Part shown: one piece after another, positions 21,260 to 33,009 of the stretch
Numbering within the stretch: the first letter of the stretch is position 1
Layout: every line of letters starts with the position of its first letter
Origin: Nemertoderma westbladi
Lineage: Eukaryota; Xenacoelomorpha; Nemertodermatida; Nemertodermatidae
Reading direction: 5' to 3'
Assembly (NCBI GenBank): GCA_032718475.1
Contig: JAUCBJ010007681.1
Coordinates: forward strand, 1-38,673
Length of the DNA stretch: 38,673 bases
Program-made: the position numbers and the translations under genes
The notes under the pieces: generated by a model
Database searches by the model: none
Told to the model about the DNA's origin: nothing
The model's input: only the letters and a program-made list of their open reading frames with translations

Positions 21260-21990
21260 TCAAACGTTAAAACTGACATCGGAAATGCAACACCACCCCA
21301 GAAAACCCCCATATCGAAAATCTTAGTTTAGAATTCTTTATTTACTCTTAATTTTTTTAATATAATTTGAATTATCACTCCATTTAACAAATAATGGCGG
21401 GAAGGTTTAAAAACTTTAAACATATGGCTTTATCTAGCGGAATTTTATTTTTCGTTTTTATTTTTCACTCATGTACCTGTTTCTCTGGAACTACTGGACC
21501 GAATTGCATGAAATTTTCAGTATATGTTCTTCTACTAATCCTTTATAGGTGGTACCACATTTATACATGTAGGTTAGAAATGTAAAAAGTTACATCACAA
21601 AAAACGGCCTAAATACGTGGTTTTTTCACTTTTTACAAATAAAATTTTTCACTTTGAAAACTTCTGGTGATCAAAATAGTTGTTTTCATTTATTCTGCTA
21701 CCACGTCTGAGACACATTCACATTGTGAGAGCGAGAACAATTGGTACGTAGTGATGGTAATCTGTAATCTCTAATTGAATTTCTGTCTAGTTCTTCGTCC
21801 ATGAATACTGATATTAGTAACCATTTTAGTCTTAAAACTTTGGTGCATTGGTAGCCAGCACTTTTCAGTTAGAACACAACATTTTTTATTCACTTATACG
21901 ATGCTATAAATTCACATTTTCAGGTTTTCTAGGACGCTGATTCTAATGGAATACATTTCTAATATGCCAGATCATTGCTACTTGTATTTT
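21260..21990. other. Spacer, one weak short ORF
   Basis: The frame 21394-21585 gives 63 residues with a hydrophobic stretch and several Cys, but no motif or relative was recognised. The surroundings are AT-rich with TTTTTCACTTT repeats at about 21620-21660. I do not support a gene. Confidence 0.35.
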
Positions 21991-22830
21991 TCGGCGTAAT
22001 TTGGTAAATTTTTGTGCTAGCACCAAATTTCGTACCCATCACCAAAAAGTACAAGTTTGCGATGTCCAGTGCTGTTTTTAATGATTCCATCTGATTCAGG
22101 ACCCTCATAAACCCGAATAACGCAAGAAACAAGATGATACTATAAACTGATCAATTTGCTTATTTTCAAAAATTTGGTGCTGGCACAACAATTTTCACCC
22201 ACCGGCGAAAAATACAAGTTTGAAAATTCTTATGGAATATTTACTGATTCCATTGAATTCAGAACCCTCACAAACCCGTATAACAGAAGAAACAAGGTGA
22301 CACAATCAATTGATATATTTAATGGTTTTCAAAATTTGGTGCTAGCACCACATTTTGCACCCACTTCCGAAAAATACAAGTTTGAGATGTCTAGTTCGAT
22401 AATATTCCATTGAATTCAGAACAGCCATAAACCTCTAAAACGCAAGAAATAAATTGTTACAAGCAATTTTATCTATTGAATGAATTTTCAAAATTTCGTG
22501 CTAGCACCAAAATTTGCACACAGCACCGAAAAATACAAGTTTGATACGCTTGTTGCAACTCGTATATATTCCATCGAAACCAGAACCCCGAAAAACCCCA
22601 ATTGCGTAAAAAATAAGTTTCAAACAATCAATTAACAAAATTGACATATTTCAAAATTTCGTAATGACACCAAAATTTGGCACCCGCCGAAAAAAAAAAG
22701 TTTGAAATTTCTAAATCAATTTATATAAATTCCATCCAATTGCTAAGACCAAAAAACCGGTGTAAATCAAAAATAGAGATGTTACAAATCATATTTAATA
22801 AAATGTAATTTTCAAAATACGTCTCAAAAA
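21990..22830. repeat. Old ~160-bp tandem repeat, 5 units
   Basis: The block AAAATTTGGTGCTAGCACCA recurs with start points at 22014, 22177, 22339, 22498 and 22661 (steps of 163, 162, 159 and 163). It is followed each time by a block like CCGAAAAATACAAGTTTGA and then ATTCCATTGAATTCAGAACC and ACGCAAGAAA. Units are clearly diverged from each other, so the array is old. A partial sixth unit may begin near 22812. GTGCTAGCAC is a perfect 10-bp palindrome, kept in units 1, 3 and 4. Confidence 0.85.
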
Positions 22831-23008
22831 AAGTGCCAAAAGTAGGGTTAACAAATGGTGCTATAACTCGAAAACTACCCAATATTTTTGAAAACGGTTT
22901 TCACTACTAGGAAGACAATAGATTTTTAGAAAAAGTCATACAATTTCAGATTCCCAACTGCTTTTGTTTCAGAATTATATCAAAAAGACCACGAGGGGGT
23001 CATATTGA

Positions 23009-23026
23009 CCCCCCCCCCCCCCCCCC
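23009..23026. repeat. Poly-C tract (18)
   Basis: Uninterrupted C run followed by GCGGG. Confidence 0.9.
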
Positions 23027-23081
23027 GCGGGTTTAATTGGGCTAATATTTTCACTTCAGGGTTATTTTTTGTACTTACGGT

Positions 23082-23179
23082 GTTTTTGCATTGTACAACC
23101 TGTATGTAAATACATTTGATACAATGCAAAAACAAATGTCACAATGACAAAACACCGCAAGTCTGTCAGTTGCGGTGTT
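23082..23179. repeat. Paired inverted repeats upstream of the LINE relic
   Basis: GTTTTTGCATTGTA (23082-23095) is exactly inverted as TACAATGCAAAAAC (23120-23133). AACACCGCAA (23151-23160) is exactly inverted as TTGCGGTGTT (23170-23179). The outer words also pair with each other (CGGTGTTTTTGCAT appears near both ends), so alternative foldings exist. Function unknown. Confidence 0.75.
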
Positions 23180-23200
23180 TTTGCATCCTTGAAAGTTTAA

Positions 23201-25893
23201 ACATTCCCACACCAAACTGCCCGTATGGGGTCTGTTTGGTTAATAATGTGTGCGTGTGGCATGAAGCTATGGACTCATAGTGGACCCAGTGGTCACAAGT
23301 CCCAGATAGACCATATTCTGTTTCGTAGGAAATACAGGAGCTCTATACAAGACTGTAATGCATTTACACTTCGACCCTTCTCCAGTGATCACCGCCTTAT
23401 TGTGGCCAAGGTAAGACTTAGTCTGCGTGCTAGCAGAACAACGAAATCTGCCTTGCCGCGGCATGACTGGTCCTCTCTGTTGCAACAGCCAAGTGTGAGA
23501 TCCAGTTTCACACTACAGCTGAGCAACAGGTATGAGGTTCTTGCCTCTGAGGCGGCAGATCACTGTGAGGGCTATACTGCCTTCACAGAGGCAGTTAAGT
23601 TAGCAGCTGCAGAAACAGTTCCTGTATACCCTCGAAACAGGAAAAGGGCCCCCTGGACTGACAACAAAAGTGCCGAAATGACCTCTATAGGGCACAGAAA
23701 GAGTCCCGGCTCAAACAGACTACAGCGGCCAAGAATGCAGTTAAGGCTGCATCTAGGTCCCTGAACAGGCAGTACTCTGTTAATCTACAGGAGCTAATAA
23801 ACCAACAGGTTGATGCCATAAATGATGCTGACGACAGCAGGCAATCATCCCAGGCATGGAAATCGATCAACTTGCTTACTGGTCGGAAAAGCCAACCAAC
23901 CACCAAGGTTAAGGCTGGATCACCAGCTGATCGCCTCAATGGCTGGAAAGCCCACTTTGAAAAGCTCCTCAATAACGACAGGGTATTGCCTGATAACTTT
24001 ATAGAAGTAAAAGTGTCTGAGTCTGTACTCCCAGATATTCCCATTGGCGATATCTCCTTTGCAGAAGTGAAGGCTGCTGCAAAGAGCATTAAGACCAATC
24101 GTGCCAGTGGAGTAGATGGTGTTCCCCCTGGGGTCTTTAAACTACACTACACCAATTTTCCACCTTGGTGTAGTGGTTGCATTGAATTCACATCTCCTGT
24201 AGGTCGTGGGTTCGATCCTCACATGGGCCAGGGCAGTTTTCGTTTCGGCACGAATGCTTTAAAGGGACCAGCCAGGGCGCATCTCTGCCTTGCATCCTTA
24301 AGTGGTAGCTTAATGAGTACTGGAGTTTCCTCTGGGGAGTAAAGTTCTGGGGGGACCGCACTGGAAATAAGTCGTCAGACTTTGTGCGTAATCCCTGGCC
24401 TAGCGGCCGAGGAAAATTTACTTTACTTTTACTTTAAAATACCTGAGTGTTTAAAGCTCATCTATCCCATAATAGTAGACATGTACCGAACAACAAGAGT
24501 CCCACAAGAAATGAAAACAAATAAGTTGGTGCCAGTTCCCAAGAAGGGCAACCTTAACACTCTATGGTTCTTTTCGGTGAATCTCATTGATCTCGATTGC
24601 TGCAAAGCTATACAATAGAATTCTATTAAATCGCATCAGGGATCCCAATGAGAGACTGCTCCGTGGAAATCAGAATGGGTTCCGTAAAGGTCGTGGAATC
24701 ATGGAGCCCATTTTGGCACTTAGAAGGATAATTGAAGAGTTTCAAAAAAGAAAGACAGGCACCTGGCTGTTATCTTTGTTGACTTCTTCAAGGCCTTTGA
24801 TTCAGTCTCACGCTCACGTATGTTCAGCATACTTTCATTATATGGGATTCCTGATGAAATTATTGCAGCAATCAGATCAGTATACGATGGTTCGACAACA
24901 TTTGTGTCTACTGTTGACGGTGATACAGAACCATTTGAAGTGTTATGGGGCGTCCTCCAGGGAGACACACTTGCACCATTCTTGTTCATAATTGTGGTTG
25001 ACTATGTTCTACGCATGTCCTTAGATCATCATAATGATGATGGGGTGATGATAACTCCACCTACTGGCTCCAGAAGTCGAGGAAATCCTGCCAAGTAACT
25101 AACTGATCTAGACTTTGCTGATGACTTAGGAGTACTCTCAGAATCACTAGAGGGAGCCCAACGGCTCCTCAGCTCATTAGAACATGCTGCTTCTAGTGTT
25201 GGTCTTTTTATTAACTCCAGAAAGACCAAAATTTTGACTGTTAACTTTGAAAGTCCTCAGCAAGTCTCTGATCGGATGAGCATAACCTCAAAGGATGGTA
25301 TGCTTGAGCATGTGGACGACTTCTGTTACCTGGGATCATGGATCCGGAAGTCAGGTGAGGACCTTCGAATACGTAAGGGAAAGGCATGGGCAGCCTTGAA
25401 TAGGCTTTCCAAGATTTGGAAGTTACCGAGAATTAATCAGAAACTTAAGGTCCGATTATTTAGAGCAGCAGTAGTTCCAGTACTCCTCTATGGGAACCCA
25501 TGCTGGGCTCTAACTGCTGAGGACACCAAATCTCTGGATGGCACATTCACAAGAATGCTACGCCGGGTTCATTGTGTCAAGTACAATGCACACATCTCCA
25601 ACCAGACACTATATAACATTGGAGGTGTCTCATTGGTTCCCCCAAGCTTGACACTAGAACAAAATCGCTTCCGCTTTGCAGGACATTGCTTTTGCCGTGA
25701 GGACCAGCCAGTGCATAATCTTGTACTTTGGCAGCCTCATGGAGTGAATAAGCATGGTGGACAGCCCATGACTTTCTTGAAACGCATCTTAAAGGACACT
25801 GGCCTTGAAGATGCGGATGATCTAGCAAATGTCATGGGTGATAGGGAGTTGTGGCGGTGCAATTTTGTCGATAAGCCGGCACAGCATCCTTAA
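23201..25893 (+). pseudogene. RTE-like LINE ORF: endonuclease end + RT, decayed
   Basis: The order is the C-terminal apurinic-like endonuclease (SQIDHILFRRKY and SSDHRLIVAK, about 23300-23420), a linker, then RT: TNRASGVDG (about 24095), VPVPKKGNLN (about 24535), VDFFKAFDS (motif A, Asp codons 24781 and 24799), GVLQGDTLAPFLF (motif B, about 24950) and DFADDLG (motif C, FADD at 25114-25125). A conserved C-terminal region ends at the stop 25891-25893. Breaks: frameshift at about 23682, SINE insertion after 24141, frameshift at 24555-24587, frameshift at about 24760, TAA at 25096-25098. The N-terminal endonuclease half is missing. The C-terminal style suggests the RTE clade; that assignment is inference. 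Related scraps lie at 8943-9125 and 35214-35318. Confidence 0.9.
24142..24431 (+). mobile_element. tRNA-derived SINE inserted in the LINE ORF, 7-bp TSD
   Basis: A 290-bp element with box A TGGTGTAGTGG (24166-24176) and box B GGTTCGATCCT (24209-24219) in a tRNA-like head. A body (TTCGGCACGAATGC ... CTTGCATCCTTAAG) follows, then the tail GTGCGTAATCCCTGGCCTAG, CGGCCGAGG and a CTTTACTTTTA run. It is flanked by CTTTAAA at 24135-24141 and 24432-24438. Removing the insert and one CTTTAAA joins VFK to IPECLKL in one frame, as expected for the LINE, which fixes the insertion site exactly. Two other copies lie on the minus strand at 18935-19130 and 9139-9213. Confidence 0.92.
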
Positions 25894-26370
25894 AAATGCA
25901 GCTGCAATGCAGCATGCCGATCCTAGTAGTAGCATGGCATGGCAGGCGCGCATTTCACTAACCCTAGTTTGTGTAGCGCGCTTTTGTCAGTATGTTTTAT
26001 ACGTTTTGCCGAACATATTAAAAGCTTCAGCCGAGCAGATACAAATTTCCGACAGCTATCACAATACAGCTATTAGCCGAAAGCTTTCAAAAGACAACTT
26101 TGTCGGAGTTCCGATTCCGATTAGTTTTTCTTGAACCATGGAGAGGACTCGTTTCACGCTGAGCTGAAGTTGTGAAACGAGCATGATATCCCTCCCTTGC
26201 GATATCTGACAGTCAATAAATCTATAAAAAAGTTTTCTTAATTTGTAGCAAAATTTAAAAACGATAGCAACATGTTATTGTTAGGTCGTGGTAACTATAT
26301 CGGGCTGGTTATCTTAACTATGTATAATTTCTTTCAGAAAACTATCCATGATAGTGAACTATTATTTCAG
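25894..26370. other. Downstream of LINE; hairpin at 26148-26181
   Basis: Probably LINE 3' region or flank. No poly-A or microsatellite tail was found to mark the LINE end. CTCGTTTCAC (26148-26157) and GTGAAACGAG (26172-26181) form an exact 10-bp stem with a 14-nt loop. It lacks a T-run, and its role is unknown. Confidence 0.45.
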
Positions 26371-29207
26371 GAATTTCTCCACTGTCTTCCCGTTGAACAT
26401 ACTTAAAGATATCCACTGGCTGCCCGTTGAACATCAACACACGATAACAATACCTAAAGATCTCCACTGGCTGCCCGTTGAACATCAACACACGACAACA
26501 ATACTTAAAGATCTCCACTGGCTGTCCGTTGAACATCAATACACGACAACAATACCTAAAGATCTCCACTGGCTGCTCGTTGAACATCAACCCACGACAA
26601 CAATACCTAAAGATCTCCACTGGCTGCTCGTTGGACATCAACACACGACAACAATACCTAAAGATCTCCACTGGCTGCTCGTTGAACATCAACACACGAC
26701 AACAATACTTAAAGATCTCCACTGGCTGCCCGTTGAACATCAACCCACGACAACAATACCTAAAGATCTCCACTGGCTGCTCGTTGAACATCAACACACG
26801 ACAACAATACCTAAAGATCTCCACTGGCTGCTCGTTGAACATCAACACACGTCAACAATACTTAAAGATCTCCACTGGCTGCCCGTTGAACATCAACCCA
26901 CGTCAACAATACTTAAGATCTCCACTGGCTGCCCGTTGAACATCAACACACGACAACAATACTTAAAGATCACCACTGGCTACCCGTTGAACATCAACAC
27001 ACGTCAACAATACTTAAAGATCTCCACTAGCTGCCCGTTGAACATCAACACACGACAACAATACCTAAAGATCACCACTGGCTACCCGTTGAACATCAAC
27101 ACACGTCAACAATACTTAAAGATCTCCACTAGCTGCCCGTTGAACATCAACACACGACAACAATACCTAAAGATCACCACTGGCTACCCGTTGAACATCA
27201 ACACACGTCAACAATACTTAAAGATCTCCACTAGCTGCCCGTTGAACATCAACACACGACAACAATACCTAAAGATCACCACTGGCTACCCGTTGAACAT
27301 CAACACACGTCAACAATACTTAAAGATCTCCACTAGCTGCCCGTTGAACATCAACACACGACAACAATACCTAAAGATCACCACTGGCTACCCGTTGAAC
27401 ATCAACACACGTCAACAATACTTAAAGATCTCCACTAGCTGCCCGTTGAACATCAACACACGTCAACAATACTTAAAGATCTCCACTGGCTGCCCGTTGA
27501 ACATCAACACACGACAACAATACTTAAAGATCACCACTGGCTACCCGTTGAACATCAACACACGTCAACAATACTTAAAGATCTCCACTAGCTGCCCGTT
27601 GAACATCAACACACGACAACAATACTTAAAGATCTCCACTAGCTGCCCGTTGAACATCAACACACGACAACAATACTTAAAGATCACCACTGGCTACCCG
27701 TTGAACACCAACACACGTCAACAATACTTAAAGATCTCCACTGGCTGCCCGTTGAACATCAACCCACGACAACAATACCTAAAGATCTCCACTGGCTGCT
27801 CGTTGAACATCAACACACGACAACAATACTTAAAGATCACCACTGCCTACCCGTTGAACATCAACACACGTCAACAATACTTAAAGATCTCCACTGGCTG
27901 CCCGTTGAACATCAACCCACGACAACAATACCTAAAGATCTCCACTGGCTGCTCGTTGAACATCAACCCACGACAACAATACCTAAAGATCTCCACTGGC
28001 TGCCCGTTGAACATCAACCCACGACAACAATACCTAAAGATCTCCACTGGCTGCTCGTTGAACATCAACCCACGACAACAATACCTAAAGATCTCCACTG
28101 GCTGCCCGTTGAACATCAACACACGACAACAATACTTAAAGATCACCACTGGCTACCCGTTGAACATCAACACACGTCAACAATACTTAAAGATCTCCAC
28201 TGGCTGCCCGTTGAACATCAACCCACGACAACAATACCTAAAGATCTCCACTGGCTGCTCGTTGAACATCAACCCACGACAACAATACCTAAAGATCTCC
28301 ACTGGCTGCTCGTTGAACATCAACACACGACAACAATACTTAAAGATCACCACTGGCTACCCGTTGAACATCAACACACGTCAACAATACTTAAAGATCT
28401 CCACTAGCTGCCCGTTGAACATCAACACACGACAACAATACTTAAAGATCTCCACTAGCTGCCCGTTGAACATTAACACACGACAATAATACTTAAAGAT
28501 CTCCACTGGCTGCTCGTTGAACATCAACCCACGACAACAATATTTAAAGATCACCACTGGCTGCCCGTTGAACATCAACCCACGACAACAATACTTAAAG
28601 ATCTCCACTAGCTGCCCGTTGAACATTAACACACGACAATAATACTTAAAGATCTCCACTGGCTGCTCGTTGAACATCAACCCACGACAACAATACCTAA
28701 AGATCTCCACTGGCTGCTCGTTGAACATCAACACACGACTACAATATTTAAAGATATCCACTGGCTACCCGTTGAACATCAACACACGTCAACAATACTT
28801 AAAGATATCCACTAGCTGCCCGTTGAACATCAACACACGACAACAATACTTAAAGATCACCACTGGCTTCCCGTTTAACATCAACCCACGACAACAATAC
28901 CTAAAGATCACCACTGGCTACCCGTTGAACATCAACACACGTCAACAATACTTAAAGATCTCCACTGGCTGCTCGTTGAACATCAACCCACGACAACAAT
29001 ACCTAAAGATCTCCACTGGCTGCTCGTTGAACATCAACACACGACAACAATACCTAAAGATCTCCACTGGCTGCCCGTTGAACATCAACACACGACAACA
29101 ATACCTAAAGATCACCACTGGCTACCCGTTGAACATCAACACACGACAACAATACATAAAGATCTCCACTGGCTGCTCGTTGAACATCAACAAACGTCAA
29201 CAATACT
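26371..29207. repeat. Second 51-bp minisatellite, about 55 units
   Basis: The unit is AAAGATCTCCACTGGCTGCC, CGTTGAACATCAACACACGA, CAACAATACTT. It is unrelated in sequence to the 51-bp array at 431-8345. Variants: ATCACCACTGGCTACC, CTCCACTAGC, GCTGCTCG, CAACCCACG and ACACGTCAACA. Plus-strand readings such as LKISTGCPLNINTRQQY produce a 713-codon frame. That frame begins in a different register (KDLHWLPVEHQHTTTIP) and switches where one A is lost near 26917, so it is most likely not a gene. Confidence 0.96.
26938..27440. repeat. 102-bp dimer higher-order block
   Basis: Two unit types alternate strictly: one with CACGTCAACAATACTT then ATCTCCACTAGCTGCC, the other with CACGACAACAATACCT then ATCACCACTGGCTACC. 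About five A-B pairs follow each other, so the amplified unit here is the 102-bp dimer. Confidence 0.8.
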
Positions 29208-29590
29208 TTTTAACTGCATTGTTGATTGAGTTTATCTGTATACAGTAAGCAGTGAGATGAGACTTCATTTTCATGACACCACCTTGCGGTTTCTTTATTC
29301 ATTTATTTTATTTCCCGAGCGGATTTTCCCGTTGCACCATAAAGTATATTGGGTTCAATGTTTTACTCTATCACCCATTATTTAAAGTATCAAATCATTC
29401 AAATTATACAATATTAGCTAGTACGAAAATGGGATGTAATAAAAACCTTGTTGCAATAAGATCCTGACTTCCTCACACTTTATTTTTACTACATAAAATT
29501 ATTCACAATATATAAAACCAACTTGGTCAACTAAAGTAAAAATTATGGAATAATTGTTTCTTTTACTATATTAAAGTCTATTGGCACATC
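29208..29590. other. Spacer without recognised features
   Basis: AT-rich DNA. The frame 29273-29467 (64 codons) has no motif. Nothing else seen. Confidence 0.4.
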
Positions 29591-29830
29591 CAATATATTA
29601 CATAAAAAACAATTCTCGACGTTTGTGACGTTTGCACAATTCGCGAAACTCGAAATCGCGACGTTTGCTAAGCCAATATATTACACAATAAAAAAAATTC
29701 CCGACGTTTTCTAAGCCAATATATTCCACAATAAAAAAAATTCACGACGTTTTCTAAGCCAATATATTACACAATAAAAAAAATTCACGACGTTTGCGAA
29801 AATGGCGACGTTTGCGAAGTTTCTGAAATC
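29590..29830. repeat. 43-bp tandem repeat, ~4-5 units
   Basis: GACGTTTTCTAAGCCAATAT, ATTACACAATAAAAAAAATT, CAC recurs with GACG at 29660, 29703, 29746 and 29789 (43-bp steps). A diverged unit precedes at about 29590-29625, and GACGTTTGCGAA words fringe both ends. Confidence 0.85.
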
Positions 29831-29917
29831 ACTATTCTGAAATTTTAACACAATTATCTGTGATCTTTTACAAACTTTACAAACAGGTTAAACCTCTTTA
29901 CACAAATACCAAATACA

Positions 29918-31740
29918 GTATATTCCAACCGCGGTCCATCGCCCCTCCCGTGACTGTCCACGGAGTCCGGGATACACCAACTCTTCAAACCGCGGTCCAT
30001 CGCCCCCCCTGTGACTCTCAATTGAATCCGAGATACACCAACTATTCCAACCGCGGTCCATCGCCCCTCCTGTGACTCTCAATTGAATCCGAGATACACC
30101 AACTATTCCAACCGCGGTCCATCGCCCCTCCTGTGACTGCCCGTGTAGTCCGGGAACACCAATTATTCCAACCGCGGACCATCGCATCGCCCCTCTCGTG
30201 ACTATCCATGGAGTCCGGGTACACCAACTATTACAACCGCGGACCATCGCCCCTCCCGTGACTGTCCGTGGAGTCCGGGATACACCAACTATTCCAACCG
30301 CGGTCCATCGCCCCTCCTGTGACTGTCCGTGGAGTCCGACATACACCAACTATTCCAACCGCGGTCCATCGCTCCTCCTCTGACTGTCCGTGGAGTCCGG
30401 GATACACCAACTATTCCAACCGCGATCCATCGCCCCTCCTGTGACTGTCCATGGAGTCCGGGATACACCAACTATTCCAACCGCGGTCCATCGCCCCTCC
30501 CGTGACTGTCCGTGGAGTCCGGGATACACCAACTATTCCAACCACGGTCTATCGCCCCTCCCGTAACTGTCCATTGAGTCCGGGATACACCAACTATTCC
30601 AACCGCGGTCCATCACCCCTCCTGTGACTGTCCGTGGAGTCCGGCATACACCAACTATTCCAACCGCGGTCCATCGCTCCTCCTCTGACTGTCCGTGGAG
30701 TCCGGGATACACCAACTATTCCAACCGCGGTCCATCGCCCCTCCAGTGACTGTCCATGGAGTCCGGGATACACCAACTATTCCAACCGCGGTCCATCGCC
30801 CCTCCTGTGACTCTCCATTGAGTCCGGGATACACCAACTATTCCAACTGCGGTCCATCGCCCCTCCTGTGACTCTCCATTGAGTCCGGGATACACCAACT
30901 ATTCCAACCGCGGTCCATCGCCCCTCCCGTGACTGTCTATTGAGTCCGGGATACACCAACTATTCCAACCGCGGTCCATCATTCCTCCTGTGACTGGCCA
31001 TGGAGTCCGGGATACACCAACTATTCCAACCGCGGTCCATCGCCCCTCCTGTGACTGTCCATGGAGACCGGGATACACCAACTATTCCAACCGCGGTCCA
31101 TCGCCCCTCCTGTGACTGACCATGGAGTCCGGGATACACCAACTATTCCAACCGCGGTCTATCGCCCCTCCTGTGACTGTCCATGGAGTCCGGGATACAC
31201 CAACTATTCCAACCGCGGTCCATCGCCCCTCCCGTGACTCTCCGTGGAGTCCGGGATACACCAACTATTCCAACCGCGGTCAATCGCCCCTCCCGTGACT
31301 GTCCATTGAGTCCGGGATACACCAACTATTCCAACCGCGGTCCATCGCCCCTCCTGTGACTGTCCATGGAGTCCGGGATACACCAACTATTCCAACCGCG
31401 GTCAATCGCCCCTCCCGTGACTGTCCATTGAGTCCGGGATACACCAACTATTCCAACCGCGGTCCATCGCCCCTCCTGTGACTGTCCATTGAGTCCGGGA
31501 TACACCAACTATTCCAACCGCGGTCAATCGCCCCTCCCGTGACTGTCCATTGAGTCCGTGATACACAAACTATTCCAACCGCGGTCCATCGCCCCTCCTG
31601 TGACTGTCCGTGGAGTCCGGGATACACCAGCTATTCCAACCGCGGTCTATCGCCCCTCCTGTGACTGTCCATGGAGTCCGGGATACACCAACTATTCCAA
31701 CCGCGGTCCATCGCCCCTCCTGTGACTGACTGACTATCCG
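29918..31740. repeat. 61-bp minisatellite, about 30 units
   Basis: The unit is CTATTCCAACCGCGGTCCAT, CGCCCCTCCTGTGACTGTCC, ATGGAGTCCGGGATACACCA, A. CCGCGG is kept in nearly every unit. The spacer before the TCCGGGATACACC block varies (CCATGGAG, CCATTGAG, CCGTGGAG). Unit length 61 shifts the frame by one at each step, which yields the series of overlapping ~60-codon minus-strand frames; none is a gene. One unit near 30185 has a short CATCG duplication. Confidence 0.96.
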
Positions 31741-31779
31741 TGAAGTCCTTCTCATCCGGGATTCATTCTATTCTATCTA

Positions 31780-33005
31780 ATCACACAAAATTTCTGCACA
31801 TTTCAAATAATTTGACGTTGCAAACACGCAGTGAAGATGGATGACCGTTGTAGGGAGGGTGTTGGCTACGAAATGTACTCTAGGACCATCATTAAACAAC
31901 CTGATCTCTGATTGGCTAATCGGTTGATGTAAAACGAAGTAACATCCAAGATATCGATTTCATTCTGCAATGGGAAGGTAATTCTTTTTTATAGTTATAC
32001 AGGATAAAAATGTTTAGATATGAACCGATCGGATGTTATTTGGCGACTGAATCCATTCCCTTCCAAGCACTTGGTTTGCCCCTACATGGCACTTTATCAA
32101 GACCCCTTAGCCAACTGATTTCTGCTCTGTCATTGGCTAATCGGTCGATGTAAAACGAAGTAACATCCAAGATATCGATTTCATTCTGCAATGGGAAGAT
32201 AATTCTTTTTTATAGTTATACACTGATAAAAATGTTTAGATATGAACCGATCGGATGTTATTTGGCGACTGAATCCATTCCCTTCCAAGCACTTGGTTTG
32301 CCCCTATATGGCACTTTATCAAGACCCCTTAGCCAACTGATTTCTGCTCTGTCATTGGCTAATCGGTCGATGTAAAACGAAGTAACATCCAAGATATCGA
32401 TTTCATTCTGCAATGGGAAGATAATTCTTTTTTATAGTTATACACTGATAAAAATGTTTAGATATGAACCGATCGGATGTTATTTGGCGACTGAATCCAT
32501 TCCCTTCCAAGCACTTGGTTTGCCCCTACATGGCACCTTATCAAGACCCCTTAGCCAACTGATTTCTGCTCTGTCATTGGCTAATCGGTCGATGTAAAAC
32601 GAAGTAACATCCAAGATATCGATTTCATTCTGCAATGGGAAGATAATTCTTTTTTATAGTTATACACTGATAAAAATGTTTAGATATGAACCGATCGGAT
32701 GTTATTTGGCGACTGAATCCATTCCCTTCCAAGCACTTGGTTTGCCCCTACATGGCACCTTATCAAGACCCCTTAGCCAACTGATTTCTGCTCTATCATT
32801 GGCTAATCGGTTGACGTAAAAGTAAGGATCACAGTTGCACGGTAAGGCTTACATTCGAGGATGATATGAAATTGTTTCCTAATAATTTTCTTAGCATTCT
32901 AACATAACATAGAAAACATTTTGATTATCTGAACTGATGGACGACACTTGGCTAATGAATCCATTTTCTGCCAAGCAATTGGTTTGCCCCTCGGTCAGCG
33001 ATTTG
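31780..33005. repeat. 222-bp tandem repeat, 4 units plus diverged flanks
   Basis: ATTGGCTAATCGG recurs at 31911, 32132, 32354, 32576 and 32798 (steps 221, 222, 222, 222). The units are nearly identical and include AACATCCAAGATATCGATTT, GAACCGATCGGATGTTATTT and CCAAGCACTTGGTTTGCCCC. A diverged unit goes on to about 33005 (ACTTGGCTAATGAATCCATT .. AATTGGTTTGCCCCTC), and a diverged partial lies to the left. No open frame of note. Confidence 0.92.
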
Positions 33006-33009
33006 TTTA

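Noticed and set aside
24160-24225. Functional tRNA gene (boxes A and B present)
   Set aside because: The sequence goes on into a SINE body and tail, is flanked by a target-site duplication, and recurs at 18935-19130; the anticodon region is not a proper arm.
23872-24342. RT ORF ending in a novel C-terminal domain after VFK
   Set aside because: The tail residues are the SINE read through. The LINE reading resumes after the second CTTTAAA.
26348-28489. 713-codon plus-strand open frame
   Set aside because: It lies in the second 51-bp array. The register changes after a one-base loss near 26917, the opposite strand is open too, and there is no domain outside the repeat.
29888-31755. Series of ~60-codon minus-strand ORFs as a gene family
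   Set aside because: Each is the same 61-bp unit shifted by one base; stops occur at regular positions and there is no start context or spacing of genes.
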